From an uncultured Bacteroidales bacterium (GTDB lineage: Bacteria; Bacteroidota; Bacteroidia; Bacteroidales; Muribaculaceae), in assembly GCA_947177325.1 (NCBI GenBank), contig CAMWUH010000015.1, forward strand, positions 1-17,871: a stretch of DNA of 17,871 bases. Reading direction: 5' to 3'. The notes under the pieces are model-generated. The model ran no database searches. It was not told the DNA's origin and saw only the letters and a program-made list of their open reading frames with translations. Below, piece by piece: positions 7,552-16,371 of the stretch. Positions within the stretch are counted from its first letter, which is position 1; every line of letters begins with the position of its first letter. The translations under genes were made by a program, and so were the position numbers.

Positions 7552-9537
7552 TTATCGACGAATGAGGAAGAACACAACGCCGCCCGGACGAGTGCATTCC
7601 ATTAAACCATTGGGACCGCGGCGGCCAATGAATTCGTAAGCCGGGTAACGGTCTTCCTGGCCCGGGCAAGTTGCGTCGCGAGTTTGCTTTATCTTGATAT
7701 GATCAGAGCCGTAGGTAGCAGTGAAAGGAGCGGTGTAGACGTTGCCGGTGTCTTCGCGATAGGAAATCGTGCCTGAGGTTGGAGTTGCGAAGTGGAGGAA
7801 GATGTGGGCCTGGTAGCCGGTCGGAACGTCGTTGAGTGTTACGTCGCGTTTCTCAGTGGTCTCCCAGTCGCCGAGAATTCGGTTTTTATCCTCGACGATT
7901 TCATCAAAGTTGGCCACATTTCCTCCAACTGCGTTGAGCGCGTCTTTGATTTGGAGCAACCCGCCGGCGTGTTGCGAGGTCGGTAGCTTCTTGGAGGTGT
8001 CGTTGATGATTTTGACGATTTCGCTGTTGGTCAGATTGGGGTTGAGTGATTTCATCAGGGCGACAGCTCCGGTAACAATTGGGGCAGCCATAGATGTGCC
8101 GTCGGAATAACCATAGTTGTTGGCCGGCCCCGCGTTCCAGATATCGACGCCGGGAGCCGAAACATCGGAGTAGTTGATATTGTAGTTGTCAAAGCGGCCG
8201 TAGTTGCTGAAGTCGGCGAGTTGGAGATTGTGGTCAACGGCAGAAACTCGCAAGGTGTTGTCATTGCGCTTGCACTCATCCATGCCGGTAATCATTGCTT
8301 GATTACCACCGGCCCAGACAATAGTGACATTGCGCTCATCGGCGAGTCGGAACACATAATCCCAGACATCTTGCATATATTTGCCTTCGTTGCGCGAGTA
8401 GTTTAGCTGGTCAGCTTCGCTTGCGTTGGCGGCCTCGGGGGTGTAGTAGTTGCCTACCGAAAGGTTGATAACGGAAGCGCCTTGATTGATTGCATAAAGG
8501 ATGCCGTCAAGCAACTTCATGGAGGTGATTTGATCGCCCAAGGAGATAGGCATGAGTGTACATTCGGGGGCAATGCCGGCAGTGCCCTGCTTATTGTCGA
8601 GAGCGCCAACGGCCGTTGCGGCTACGTGGGTGCCGTGGTAGACGGTTGCTTCGGGATCGTCAAATGAGTATGAAACTCCTGAGGGGGGCATGACATTGCG
8701 TGATTGACGTTCAACGCTGTAGGCCCCTTTGATGCGGCCTTCGAGTTCGGGGTGAGTAACGTCGATGTAGTTATCGATGATTGCAACTACTACATCGGGA
8801 GAGCCCTTTGTGATTTCCCAAGCATCGTAGGCCTGAATGGGTGCGAAATACCAGCTTTTCTTTGAGTCGGAAAAGGCGGGATCATTGTGGTCAGCCGCTT
8901 TTGCTTGAAACTCAAACATTTCTTCATAGAAAATCTTGAAAGAGATGTTTGGAATTTGGGAGTTGAGGTTGTCGTGGATATATTGCCGCCGACCGACAGG
9001 AATGGTCAACTGAAGCATTTTGGTCAGTTGATTGTAGTAATTGATATAGTAATCGTCGGAAGGGTAGAGTCGTTTGAAAGCAGTGGCAAACTGATTGAAA
9101 GTTGAGTCGTCAGCGTCGGAGTCGAGAATCACGTTGAGCTTGGAGGCTGCAATCTGCTTGTAGGGATTATCGGGGTTGACGATGATTTCTTCTTCGGGCA
9201 CGTCAATCAAATGATTGTCGACGGGAGCCGGCAGTTCGGGCACCGGGTCAACAATGTTGTTATCAAACGGAAGGTCGCCGGGCTGACTTTCAATCAGCTC
9301 AATCAAATCGGGATCGAGGGTGTCGTAATCAGGCTTCACGATTTCAACGGTGCCCTCGGGCAAGTCACCACGGTGGGAGCTTGAGCATCCGCGACCCGAT
9401 ATCAAACCGAGCAACAGGCAATAGACGGTCAGCAGGGCGAGAAAGAGAAGATAGCGCCACAATGCGCCCCATGGCCCCCAAGGGCGTGGAGAGCTCGATG
9501 AAGATTGTGTGGTATGGTTTACGTCGATTCGTTTCAT
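7552..9537 (-). CDS. Membrane-anchored subtilisin-like (S8) serine protease
   Basis: This is a 661-residue serine endopeptidase of the subtilase family with an intact catalytic set: D255 in V-A-I-I-D-N-Y-I-D, H301 in HGTHVAATAVG, oxyanion N412 in W-A-G-G-N, and S482 in DGTSMAAPIV. A hydrophobic helix at about 26-47 follows a basic N-terminus. C51 is not in a lipobox (G-R-G-C), so this is a signal anchor with the protease in the periplasm. Residues 50-125 are an acidic, proline-rich stalk. Residues 128-212 show a beta-alpha-beta-beta-alpha-beta pattern like the inhibitory propeptide of subtilases. The catalytic domain covers about 232-540. A further beta-rich domain (about 553-661) starting I-L-G-D-W-E looks lipocalin-like and has two cysteines (C624, C648). 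Its position directly after the SrfC-like gene and before the four-span protein gene suggests regulated proteolysis is the output of the system. The substrate is unknown. Confidence 0.93.
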   Translation of the reverse strand: MKRIDVNHTTQSSSSSPRPWGPWGALWRYLLFLALLTVYCLLLGLISGRGCSSSHRGDLPEGTVEIVKPDYDTLDPDLIELIESQPGDLPFDNNIVDPVPELPAPVDNHLIDVPEEEIIVNPDNPYKQIAASKLNVILDSDADDSTFNQFATAFKRLYPSDDYYINYYNQLTKMLQLTIPVGRRQYIHDNLNSQIPNISFKIFYEEMFEFQAKAADHNDPAFSDSKKSWYFAPIQAYDAWEITKGSPDVVVAIIDNYIDVTHPELEGRIKGAYSVERQSRNVMPPSGVSYSFDDPEATVYHGTHVAATAVGALDNKQGTAGIAPECTLMPISLGDQITSMKLLDGILYAINQGASVINLSVGNYYTPEAANASEADQLNYSRNEGKYMQDVWDYVFRLADERNVTIVWAGGNQAMITGMDECKRNDNTLRVSAVDHNLQLADFSNYGRFDNYNINYSDVSAPGVDIWNAGPANNYGYSDGTSMAAPIVTGAVALMKSLNPNLTNSEIVKIINDTSKKLPTSQHAGGLLQIKDALNAVGGNVANFDEIVEDKNRILGDWETTEKRDVTLNDVPTGYQAHIFLHFATPTSGTISYREDTGNVYTAPFTATYGSDHIKIKQTRDATCPGQEDRYPAYEFIGRRGPNGLMECTRPGGVVFFLIRR

Positions 9538-9589
9538 ATAGTGAATTTGACTGGCTTTTTAGGTTGATTAGAGAGAAAATTAACTGCTC

Positions 9590-12538
9590 TTATTGGGGGT
9601 TTTCAGTTTTGATAGTTTCGAGAAGTTGCCCCATTCGGCGGTTGGCAGCCACATCGTAGTCAATGACTTTACCTTTGAGCAGGAACGAGATAATCATATA
9701 TTCAATCCAGCGGTAGTAGTTTTGCTCGAAAGCGGGAGTAACGGCGTCGGGGTTTTGATACAGACGGTTGAACAGCGCTGTAAGTTCGTCCTCGTCGAAG
9801 TTGGTCTTGCGAGGCGAAACAACGTGGGTAAACGGGTCGAACCGCATGGGATTTTCGTCAACGATGCGTTCGGCGTCGGAGAGTTGCGAAGCGGTGCGGT
9901 GGCTGAAACCGAGGTCACTGACAAAGTTATTGATAATAGTGGCAATGCGGTCGGCCAACGGCGCAATTGAAATAGCCGAGTGGTTAAGCACATTAACGGC
10001 ATCTGCGATGTCGGCTTCAATCAGGCCTTCGAGGTCGATCGCTTTGGCGGTTGACTCGATGTTGGCTATCAGCGACGACATTTCAATCGGGTCAAAGAGG
10101 TCGTTGGCTGTGAGGTTAGCAAGAGAGCGCGGGGTTTTGAGATCATCAATCCATTTGTTGAAGATAGCTTCGGCTATGATGACGGAGTTGATTCGGCGCT
10201 TGTAGTTGCCTGCAAAGAGAAGGTCGGGATTGATATTGCGACGGGCCAGATAATCCTCGGCCGCCTGGCGGTCGGGCAGACCGTAGGCCATCATCAGGCA
10301 TTCCCATTTTTGGGCATTGTCGTTATCGGCGCTGCAGCGGTCAAGGCGTCCGCCTATATCTTTGCGAATTAGCTCGTAGTTGTCAAACGAATTGGAATCA
10401 GCGTTTAGCTCCGGCGAGTTAACTATGTCGTAAAGGCTGTTATAAACCTCTTTCTCCGAAGTTTGCAACGATTGAATCATTCGTCCGAAGAAATAGTTGT
10501 CGGCGTTGGAGGCAAAAATCAGTTCGCGACGAATGGCGCATGCGGTGTCCATGTTCTGAATCAGCTGCTTGGCCGCATCGTCGTCGTGGTAGTAGCCTTT
10601 GAGAATATCGTAGATTGAAGAGCTGATCTGCTTGACGGCGTCCTCGTTGAGGCGATGGCGTGTTTGATGCAGATGGCTTGAGGCAACTGCCATTTTGCGG
10701 AATAGCCACAGGGCGCCGTCGTTGTTGAGAGTTGCTGCCACGTCCCACGAAATTTCCGGGTTTTCGAAAAACAGCTTGACGTGAGGCGACTCAATAAAAG
10801 ATTCGCGCAGTCGGCGATAATAAACATCGGGCATGGCTGATTGAGTTTCCCTACCGGTTTCGGCGAAGCCTAAGTAGAGGTTATTGCCTTTACCGGTGTT
10901 GCCTGAATATTTATAGTCGCGAAGCAGATAGGTGTTTTTAAACGATTCGCCTTGGCCGGTCCAGTTTTGAAACCATTGAGCATCGTTGCCGTGGATAACC
11001 TCTTTGTAGAGGACTACGTTGAAGCGGTCGGTCCAGCGCTGATCGATGGCGGTGCGAGAGTTGCCGGTGTCGTTGGCATCAGCATCAGCCATTGTCATGT
11101 CGATATTGAATTTCGTGGCGATGATGAAAAACGGGGCGACCCCTCCGGTCAGTTGCAAAGTGCGTCGACGCGCTTCGGGTGTGTCGCCTACATATTGCTT
11201 GATCCAGTTTTCGATTGTCAGGTAAAGTGTGTCGTCGTTGCGTTGCGCATTGTCGTGACAGAAGAGGAGCATGTTGATAAGACCGGCATCGCTGTAGCGG
11301 TTAAAGAGGTAAGCAACCTTGCCGCGGAGGTAAACATTGGCATCGTTGGATAGATTGCTCTTGGTGTCGGTTTTATCAAGGTTTTCCTCTTTAAGCTGGT
11401 TGCGGGCACGCGCACCGGGGAAGTCGAGCAGGTCAGTGTTGCGCAGGATGTCTTTGCGGAAGGGCTCATCACTGAGATGACCACGCACGGTGGGATCGTC
11501 GATCATGGTCATGTCGAGCGATATAGAAGAATTGAGAAAACGGTCTTCGATTTTGAAAACAGCCTCGGCGCAGAGGGCCGAGAGCTCGCTCTTGTCGAAG
11601 TTAGTGGCGGTGGTGGTTTGCCCGTTAGGCAGGGTGATGAGCACGTCGGTAAAATAGGCAGCCTCATTTTTGCCGTCGCTTCCGAGCTCGTTGATGCGCT
11701 GCACACTCATGAGCGTGAGGTTGTTGTTGAGCACGGCTGAGATTGGCAGATAAACCTCTGAAGCAAAGTTTAATCGGCCAAGGGCGTCAATCAGTAGAGA
11801 GAAAAGGCGGGTGAGGGTGGCATTGCGGTGCCATAGCGGAGAAAAAACGTCGGCCCACTCGCTGTGGGGAATCCGTCGGGCAACCAAAGCCAGGCGGTCG
11901 AAATAGGGAGAGCGGGTTAATGACTGGGTGTTACCCCCTGACGAGCGTGTCAGATATTGCTTCATCTCTATTATATCATCTTCCGATATCGGAGTGTCGG
12001 CTATTTCGGGCATTGATGAATAGCGGTCGTAGATGTCGGCTGCGATTTGCTGGATTTCAGCGTCGGAGTAGCTGCTGTAGTCAGTGATGTCGCTGTGGTA
12101 GCCGTCGCAAAGAATGGTAGCCACTTCCACCACGCCGAGCAGTTTTATCAACACCGGATATTCAGGATTGTAGCGCGACGGGGAGTTGGAGAAGGTGGTG
12201 AAACGGGTGACTACACCGGTGGCCTCCACATTGTTGGTTATCGGGTTGATTTCCTTTACAAAGTCAAATTCCCGCTCGGGAGCGGTTACGGTAAATGGTG
12301 AACCGTTGTCGCTCAGCAGGTTGGTGATGACGTAGGATTTGCCCTTTTGGCTTTCGCCGTAGGCTGCAATAGCGGGATTATGGAGCTCGGTTGCTTGAAT
12401 TTTGCGGAGTCGACAACGCTCGTTGACCAACTGGAGAAAGCGTTGTTCATATTGGTCGGGCTTGTTGACTTTAATCCAAGCGAGGGCGTCGTTGATGGCG
12501 TTAATGCGTGATTGTATGATAGATTTCATAGATTGCAT
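9590..12538 (-). CDS. SrfC-like putative virulence factor, large P-loop GTPase
   Basis: With the start at 12538 the protein has 982 residues. An ATG at 12568 would overlap the SrfB-like stop by 17 bp, and one at 12529 is also possible; residue numbers here use 12538. The N-terminus is helical, followed by Walker A GESQKGKS (61-68), a switch-I-like segment ATGVVTRFT (106-114), G3 motif DFPGAR (372-377) and G4-like TKFNID (475-480), preceded by the strand APFFIIA. These match a dynamin-like or TRAFAC GTPase interrupted by long helical insertions, as in the SrfC family (COG4458). The last 400 residues are helical with no clear motif. No signal or membrane segment is seen, so the protein is cytoplasmic or peripheral. 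Pairing with a SrfB-like gene immediately upstream is the arrangement known from srfABC loci of Proteobacteria. Assignment to SrfC is by motif, length and context, not by search. Confidence 0.75.
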   Translation of the reverse strand: MQSMKSIIQSRINAINDALAWIKVNKPDQYEQRFLQLVNERCRLRKIQATELHNPAIAAYGESQKGKSYVITNLLSDNGSPFTVTAPEREFDFVKEINPITNNVEATGVVTRFTTFSNSPSRYNPEYPVLIKLLGVVEVATILCDGYHSDITDYSSYSDAEIQQIAADIYDRYSSMPEIADTPISEDDIIEMKQYLTRSSGGNTQSLTRSPYFDRLALVARRIPHSEWADVFSPLWHRNATLTRLFSLLIDALGRLNFASEVYLPISAVLNNNLTLMSVQRINELGSDGKNEAAYFTDVLITLPNGQTTTATNFDKSELSALCAEAVFKIEDRFLNSSISLDMTMIDDPTVRGHLSDEPFRKDILRNTDLLDFPGARARNQLKEENLDKTDTKSNLSNDANVYLRGKVAYLFNRYSDAGLINMLLFCHDNAQRNDDTLYLTIENWIKQYVGDTPEARRRTLQLTGGVAPFFIIATKFNIDMTMADADANDTGNSRTAIDQRWTDRFNVVLYKEVIHGNDAQWFQNWTGQGESFKNTYLLRDYKYSGNTGKGNNLYLGFAETGRETQSAMPDVYYRRLRESFIESPHVKLFFENPEISWDVAATLNNDGALWLFRKMAVASSHLHQTRHRLNEDAVKQISSSIYDILKGYYHDDDAAKQLIQNMDTACAIRRELIFASNADNYFFGRMIQSLQTSEKEVYNSLYDIVNSPELNADSNSFDNYELIRKDIGGRLDRCSADNDNAQKWECLMMAYGLPDRQAAEDYLARRNINPDLLFAGNYKRRINSVIIAEAIFNKWIDDLKTPRSLANLTANDLFDPIEMSSLIANIESTAKAIDLEGLIEADIADAVNVLNHSAISIAPLADRIATIINNFVSDLGFSHRTASQLSDAERIVDENPMRFDPFTHVVSPRKTNFDEDELTALFNRLYQNPDAVTPAFEQNYYRWIEYMIISFLLKGKVIDYDVAANRRMGQLLETIKTENPQ

Positions 12539-12551
12539 GGAAATTTGAAGA

Positions 12552-15500
12552 TTAGAGGGAGAGGTCAAATTCGCCTTTGTCGAGCCAGTGCTTGCCGTCG
12601 TCGACGAGCGATTGTGCTACAATCTCGATAGCTGACTTCGGAATGGTGTTACCTTGTGCATCGGTAGCTTCATCGATTTCAACCTTTTCACGGTCATCGC
12701 GGAAAGAGCGGGTAAATGTCACGCGCACCGGCAGAGTGGCTTTGCCTGTCAGGTTAACGCAGTAAATTGGCCGGGCCTGATAGAGGGGCGAATCAAACTG
12801 CTTGGTGCCTAAGTAAGCGGGAAATAGGGCGATAGTGGCCGATGCGTTGGAGCGGGTGGGGGTAAGGATTGACTCGCGCACTTGGGCTGTTTTGGCGTTG
12901 AAGAACCCGACATAATTGGCCGTGGAGTGCATCTCTTTTATCATGCGGCTGAAATCGATTGACAGACCGTTGAAGCCGGTGCTGCCGGCCAGGTTGCCAA
13001 TCATGGCGCCAACGGCAACAACTGATTTCTGGTCGTAGAAATAACCGTTGCCATCGGCAAACGGATACCAGTTGCCAACGCGGTAGTCGCCCAGGCGAAT
13101 GATACGGTCAGGCGCCAACGGATAATATTTAAGGAAGAGATCCGGGATTGCTTCGATTGAAGTGGGACGTCCGGCGAGCACGAGAATGTCGCAGTGGTAG
13201 GCGTGGAGCAATATGGAGAGTTGCTTCATCAAAGGTTCCATAGTAGACCGCACAATAGAAGCGATAGTGTCAGGCTCGAAGCGCCATGACAGTTCTTCAA
13301 ACGCAAAGCCGAAATGCTCGGCGAAGTGACGCAGCAGGTGGGCCGAGGGCTTTGATGAATGGAAAATCTCATCATAGGTGTATACGCGCGACGGGCGTTT
13401 CAATCTGAGCAAATCCATCATCATCTGAGCTATTGGCACGGAGATTTGGGTGTTGAAATCAACGCGGGCCACGCGGTCTTTAAACGACATCATGGCAGAG
13501 TCACGGCCGAAGAAGTCGCGGAGCAATATCGAGCAGAGATATTTGATGAGTTCGGCGCGGCGCTCAGGTGAGTGGGTGCCAACGATATCTTCAATTTTGC
13601 GGCGGTAAACGTCGGTAAATTTGGCTTGATTGCATGGGAGGTTACGCAATTCATCGTCGGTCATGGCGAGCATGCGCGCTTCGAGGGCCGACTTGATTGA
13701 GCCCATATCGGGGATGCCGGTGGCGGGGCCGTCGATAACCACACGCTGCACGATGGCATGGAGAATGTCGTCGCCGGCAATGTAGAAGCTGTCGTAGAAG
13801 TGGGGCACGGGCACAATGCGCGGAGTTCCTTCTCCTTCATATTTATATGAGCAAATCATAATGTCGGTGGTGCCGGCACCAATGTCGATCGAGCCTATTG
13901 TCAGTGAGTTGCGGTCGTAGCCCTCCTCTTCAAATTCGGGGCGGCGGTGGCCTTTGGCATTGAAGAAGCTTTCAACATCATTTTCGTAGCGCTCGGCCAA
14001 TTCGCCATAGAGGTAAACCATTTGGCAGGCTGAGGCTTCGTCGTAGCTCCACACTCGGGGGGCGCGGTCGTCAAATTCGTCGAAGTCTTTACGGGCGGCC
14101 AGGGCTTCGGGTGATGGTGTAACTTCGATTTCGGCCAAATGCTGATTGCAGCGGCGCAGACATTCGATGGCGTTGACCATAGAGCGGCGCAAGGCTATCT
14201 GCTCTGTCATGGGCATCGCGGTAGGCGAGGTCACAATGACACGTCGCAGACGACGTCGGAGGTCGCGGGCGCCATGTTTGCTCAGATAATAAGGTGAATT
14301 TATCTGGCTTATAGCCTGATTGAGCACTTCAATCATTACGAATGTCATCATTGAAGAGCGGCTGTAGTGGCAGTCGCTGTTATCAGGCATGTCGAAGATT
14401 GAGAACGAGTCGTCGGCCACGCGGTCGGCGCTGATAAACCGGCCCCGCTCATCAAACATATCAGTGAAGTTTTTCAGGAAAATGTTTTTGTCGACGCTGA
14501 CATTGAACGGGTCAGTTTCGGTGATAAGAAATTCCCAGCGTTCCTGGCTCGGCTTATCGTCCCATAAATAGCGTTTGGGCGAGGAGTAGTTGGTGGCACG
14601 CTCTGACAAACCGGGGTCTTCGATTGATTTGTAAACGAGGTCTTTGGCCTCACGCCCGATTCTGACAATGCTTTTCCAGTTAAACAGGTCGTCAGGGAGA
14701 ATGAGGTCGTTGCCAAAGTCAGCGCGTCGAAACACCAATCGCATGTCGAAGGCTTCGTTGTAGGTAATCCACGGGCGCGACAGGTCGCGAAGCTCAAGCA
14801 TCACTGATTTGGTGAAATCACCATCCTCAAACAGCACGCCGCATGTGCGGGAGTTGCCGATGTCGAGCACCATATCCACCGGAATGTCAGTAGCAGGGTC
14901 GGGGTTGTAAAGGGCAACTGAGGGGGCAGCTCCCACTCGGCCGATGAAGCTGATAAGATATATGTAATAAGCGAGATATTTGTAGCGGTGATGAGCTATC
15001 TGATCAGGATTGATGCCGAGCAGGGTGGCGATATATTGCGAGATTTGATTGCAGTCGGGAGCTACGGAGAGGAATCCAAAAAGGGCGTCAGGCCGATTGC
15101 AAAGTGCAAACTCTTTTTTGTCAACACCTGATTGATTGGCAAAAGTAGGGGAGTAGACCGATAGAGGATCGGCTGATGTGGTGGTGTCGAAAGCCCAGGT
15201 GAAGTGATAGCGGAATGAGCCTTTGGCTGAGCCCGGGCCGAGGCGACGTATCTTCACGCGACACCATCCGTATGGCAAGCCAAGGGTGTGGCCGGCGTTG
15301 TCAGTTTCAAACATCGGCATGGGGAGCCACTTGTCGAGAAGCAACTCCAGCGCAGGCACCTTTTCTGCCGGGTTATCGGGTAGCCCTACCCGGTAGCTTT
15401 CAAACGAGTTGATGTTGACAATACTGTCATCGTTGTCGGTGTAGGTGGTGAATAGCATTGACGACACTTCCTCACCCATGCGGGGAACACCTGATTCATC

Positions 15501-15752
15501 AACATCTTCAATCCCTCCGCCATGCACGGAAATTTTACCGGCGTCGCGAAGCTCTTTTACGGGAATCCAAACGTTTTCGTCAACGTGGTTGTAAAGGAGG
15601 TCAAACAGAATGCGGCCGGTAAACGGGTCTTCTGTTTCAAAGAAAGAATATCGTAGCATTTTGCCTGAGGGCAAACGCAGCGGCTCAGAAGGGTTAAATT
15701 CAGCTTCAGTGGTTATGAACTGTAACCCGCTGTCAGCAATAAGATGTTCCAT
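12552..15752 (-). CDS. srfB: SrfB-like Hsp70/actin-fold ATPase
   Basis: The 1066-residue cytoplasmic protein carries the full set of Hsp70/actin (ASKHA) nucleotide-binding signatures in the right order. Phosphate-1 is MVLDIGNSRTCGVLFED (294-310). A connect-like segment VIVTSPTAMPMTEQ follows (505-518), then phosphate-2 SIDIGAGTTDIMI (621-633) and an adenosine-type motif DILVLAGRPTSIEAIP (855-870). Residues 1-290 form a separate N-terminal region. Length, the D-I-G-N-S-R-T box and the following SrfC-like gene fit the SrfB family (COG4457), whose biochemical role is not established. It could act as an ATP-driven assembly factor or as a filament-forming scaffold. It is the first large gene of the cluster, 80 bp after the small secreted protein gene. 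No terminator lies in that gap, and a box at 15791-15798 (TAACTTTC on the minus strand) is only a weak internal promoter candidate. Confidence 0.85.
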   Translation of the reverse strand: MEHLIADSGLQFITTEAEFNPSEPLRLPSGKMLRYSFFETEDPFTGRILFDLLYNHVDENVWIPVKELRDAGKISVHGGGIEDVDESGVPRMGEEVSSMLFTTYTDNDDSIVNINSFESYRVGLPDNPAEKVPALELLLDKWLPMPMFETDNAGHTLGLPYGWCRVKIRRLGPGSAKGSFRYHFTWAFDTTTSADPLSVYSPTFANQSGVDKKEFALCNRPDALFGFLSVAPDCNQISQYIATLLGINPDQIAHHRYKYLAYYIYLISFIGRVGAAPSVALYNPDPATDIPVDMVLDIGNSRTCGVLFEDGDFTKSVMLELRDLSRPWITYNEAFDMRLVFRRADFGNDLILPDDLFNWKSIVRIGREAKDLVYKSIEDPGLSERATNYSSPKRYLWDDKPSQERWEFLITETDPFNVSVDKNIFLKNFTDMFDERGRFISADRVADDSFSIFDMPDNSDCHYSRSSMMTFVMIEVLNQAISQINSPYYLSKHGARDLRRRLRRVIVTSPTAMPMTEQIALRRSMVNAIECLRRCNQHLAEIEVTPSPEALAARKDFDEFDDRAPRVWSYDEASACQMVYLYGELAERYENDVESFFNAKGHRRPEFEEEGYDRNSLTIGSIDIGAGTTDIMICSYKYEGEGTPRIVPVPHFYDSFYIAGDDILHAIVQRVVIDGPATGIPDMGSIKSALEARMLAMTDDELRNLPCNQAKFTDVYRRKIEDIVGTHSPERRAELIKYLCSILLRDFFGRDSAMMSFKDRVARVDFNTQISVPIAQMMMDLLRLKRPSRVYTYDEIFHSSKPSAHLLRHFAEHFGFAFEELSWRFEPDTIASIVRSTMEPLMKQLSILLHAYHCDILVLAGRPTSIEAIPDLFLKYYPLAPDRIIRLGDYRVGNWYPFADGNGYFYDQKSVVAVGAMIGNLAGSTGFNGLSIDFSRMIKEMHSTANYVGFFNAKTAQVRESILTPTRSNASATIALFPAYLGTKQFDSPLYQARPIYCVNLTGKATLPVRVTFTRSFRDDREKVEIDEATDAQGNTIPKSAIEIVAQSLVDDGKHWLDKGEFDLSL

Positions 15753-15832
15753 TGTTATGCAGGGGAGAAATTACAAGGGTAGGTTGATGAGAAAGTTAAG
15801 TTTTTTCAGGCAGAGGCTAAGATGGGCTAAGT

Positions 15833-16219
15833 TTAGAAACTGCTTCCGTAGCCACCGGCTGACTCAACAGTGAAGTAAAGTGTTATGCCTTTGATGACGG
15901 TTTTGCTTTCAAGCGATTTTGAGAGTTTTTGCCAATCTTGGGGAATATCGGTTGATTCGTCGCCTGTCTTGTTGGTCAGCACACGTTCGTTGCATGTAAC
16001 CCACACGTTGCCGTCCCAATATGAAACCACACGGCGATGCTTGACGCGGATGTTGATGGTTTCGATTTTTTTGTCAGCGTAGTTGTAATAGTAAGCTTGA
16101 GTTTGCGAAGTGTGATCGGCAGTAGATTGTGCCACGGCGGGGGTGGCGGTGAACACGGTAGCCATAGGGATAGCTACCAGACAAAGCGATGCTGCCAAAA
16201 TAAAATTTCGTAGTTTCAT
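15833..16219 (-). CDS. Small secreted protein, family not recognised
   Basis: The 128-residue product starts at 16219 (M-K-L-R-N-F). An in-frame ATG exists at 16273, but it lies upstream of the predicted transcription start (about 16245), and only the shorter form opens directly with a signal peptide. The signal covers residues 1-30 and ends T-P-A-V-A, with cleavage before Q-S-T. The mature protein of about 98 residues is beta-rich and aromatic (Q-A-Y-Y-Y-N-Y-A-D near 40-48 and V-V-S-Y-W-D-G-N-V-W-V in the middle) and ends G-G-Y-G-S-S-F. It has one cysteine and no catalytic motif. It is likely periplasmic or exported. No terminator separates it from the SrfB-like gene, so it may be the first gene of the operon and a substrate or sensor of the system. 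That link is inferred from position only. Confidence 0.8.
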   Translation of the reverse strand: MKLRNFILAASLCLVAIPMATVFTATPAVAQSTADHTSQTQAYYYNYADKKIETINIRVKHRRVVSYWDGNVWVTCNERVLTNKTGDESTDIPQDWQKLSKSLESKTVIKGITLYFTVESAGGYGSSF

Positions 16220-16251
16220 GGGAAATATTTGATTTATGAATGATAATTTTA

Positions 16252-16285
16252 CAAAGTAATACAAGCTAAGCATATATTTTCCAAA
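16252..16285 (-). promoter_or_regulatory. Probable Bacteroidota-type promoter for the small secreted protein and the cluster
   Basis: On the minus strand TTTG (16285-16282) is followed after 22 bp by TTACTTTG (16259-16252). The second box is identical to the one before rpmB in this window and differs by one base from TAnnTTTG. The spacer is slightly longer than the usual 19-21 bp. Transcription would begin near 16245, giving a leader of about 25 nt before the ATG at 16219. Confidence 0.55.
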
Positions 16286-16371
16286 TTTACAAAAAAGCTA
16301 TCTGATAACAATATTTTTTCGGAAAATTTTTTGGTCCAATTTTAGACCCGGACCCGCAATATTTGTTAATA

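Noticed and set aside
7533..7577. Longer start for the four-span membrane protein
   Set aside because: It overlaps the protease stop codon region, adds residues with no membrane-protein character, and the M-K-S-N-S-K start gives a normal 19-bp gap and a basic N-terminus.
9384..9389. Lipoprotein signal in the protease
   Set aside because: C51 follows G-R-G, which is not a lipobox, and the hydrophobic segment starts about 25 residues in, which fits a signal anchor.
12539..12568. Longer start for the SrfC-like protein
   Set aside because: It would overlap the SrfB-like stop by 17 bp. The ATG at 12538 (or 12529) gives a gap like the others in the operon. The choice remains uncertain.
15753..15832. 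Separate promoter for the SrfB-like gene
   Set aside because: The box TAACTTTC (minus strand, 15798-15791) is close to consensus, but no TTTG lies 19-21 bp upstream, so support is too weak for a feature.
16220..16273. Upstream in-frame ATG that would lengthen the small secreted protein by 18 residues
   Set aside because: It lies upstream of the predicted transcription start and would place a hydrophilic/aromatic leader before a clear signal peptide that begins M-K-L-R-N.
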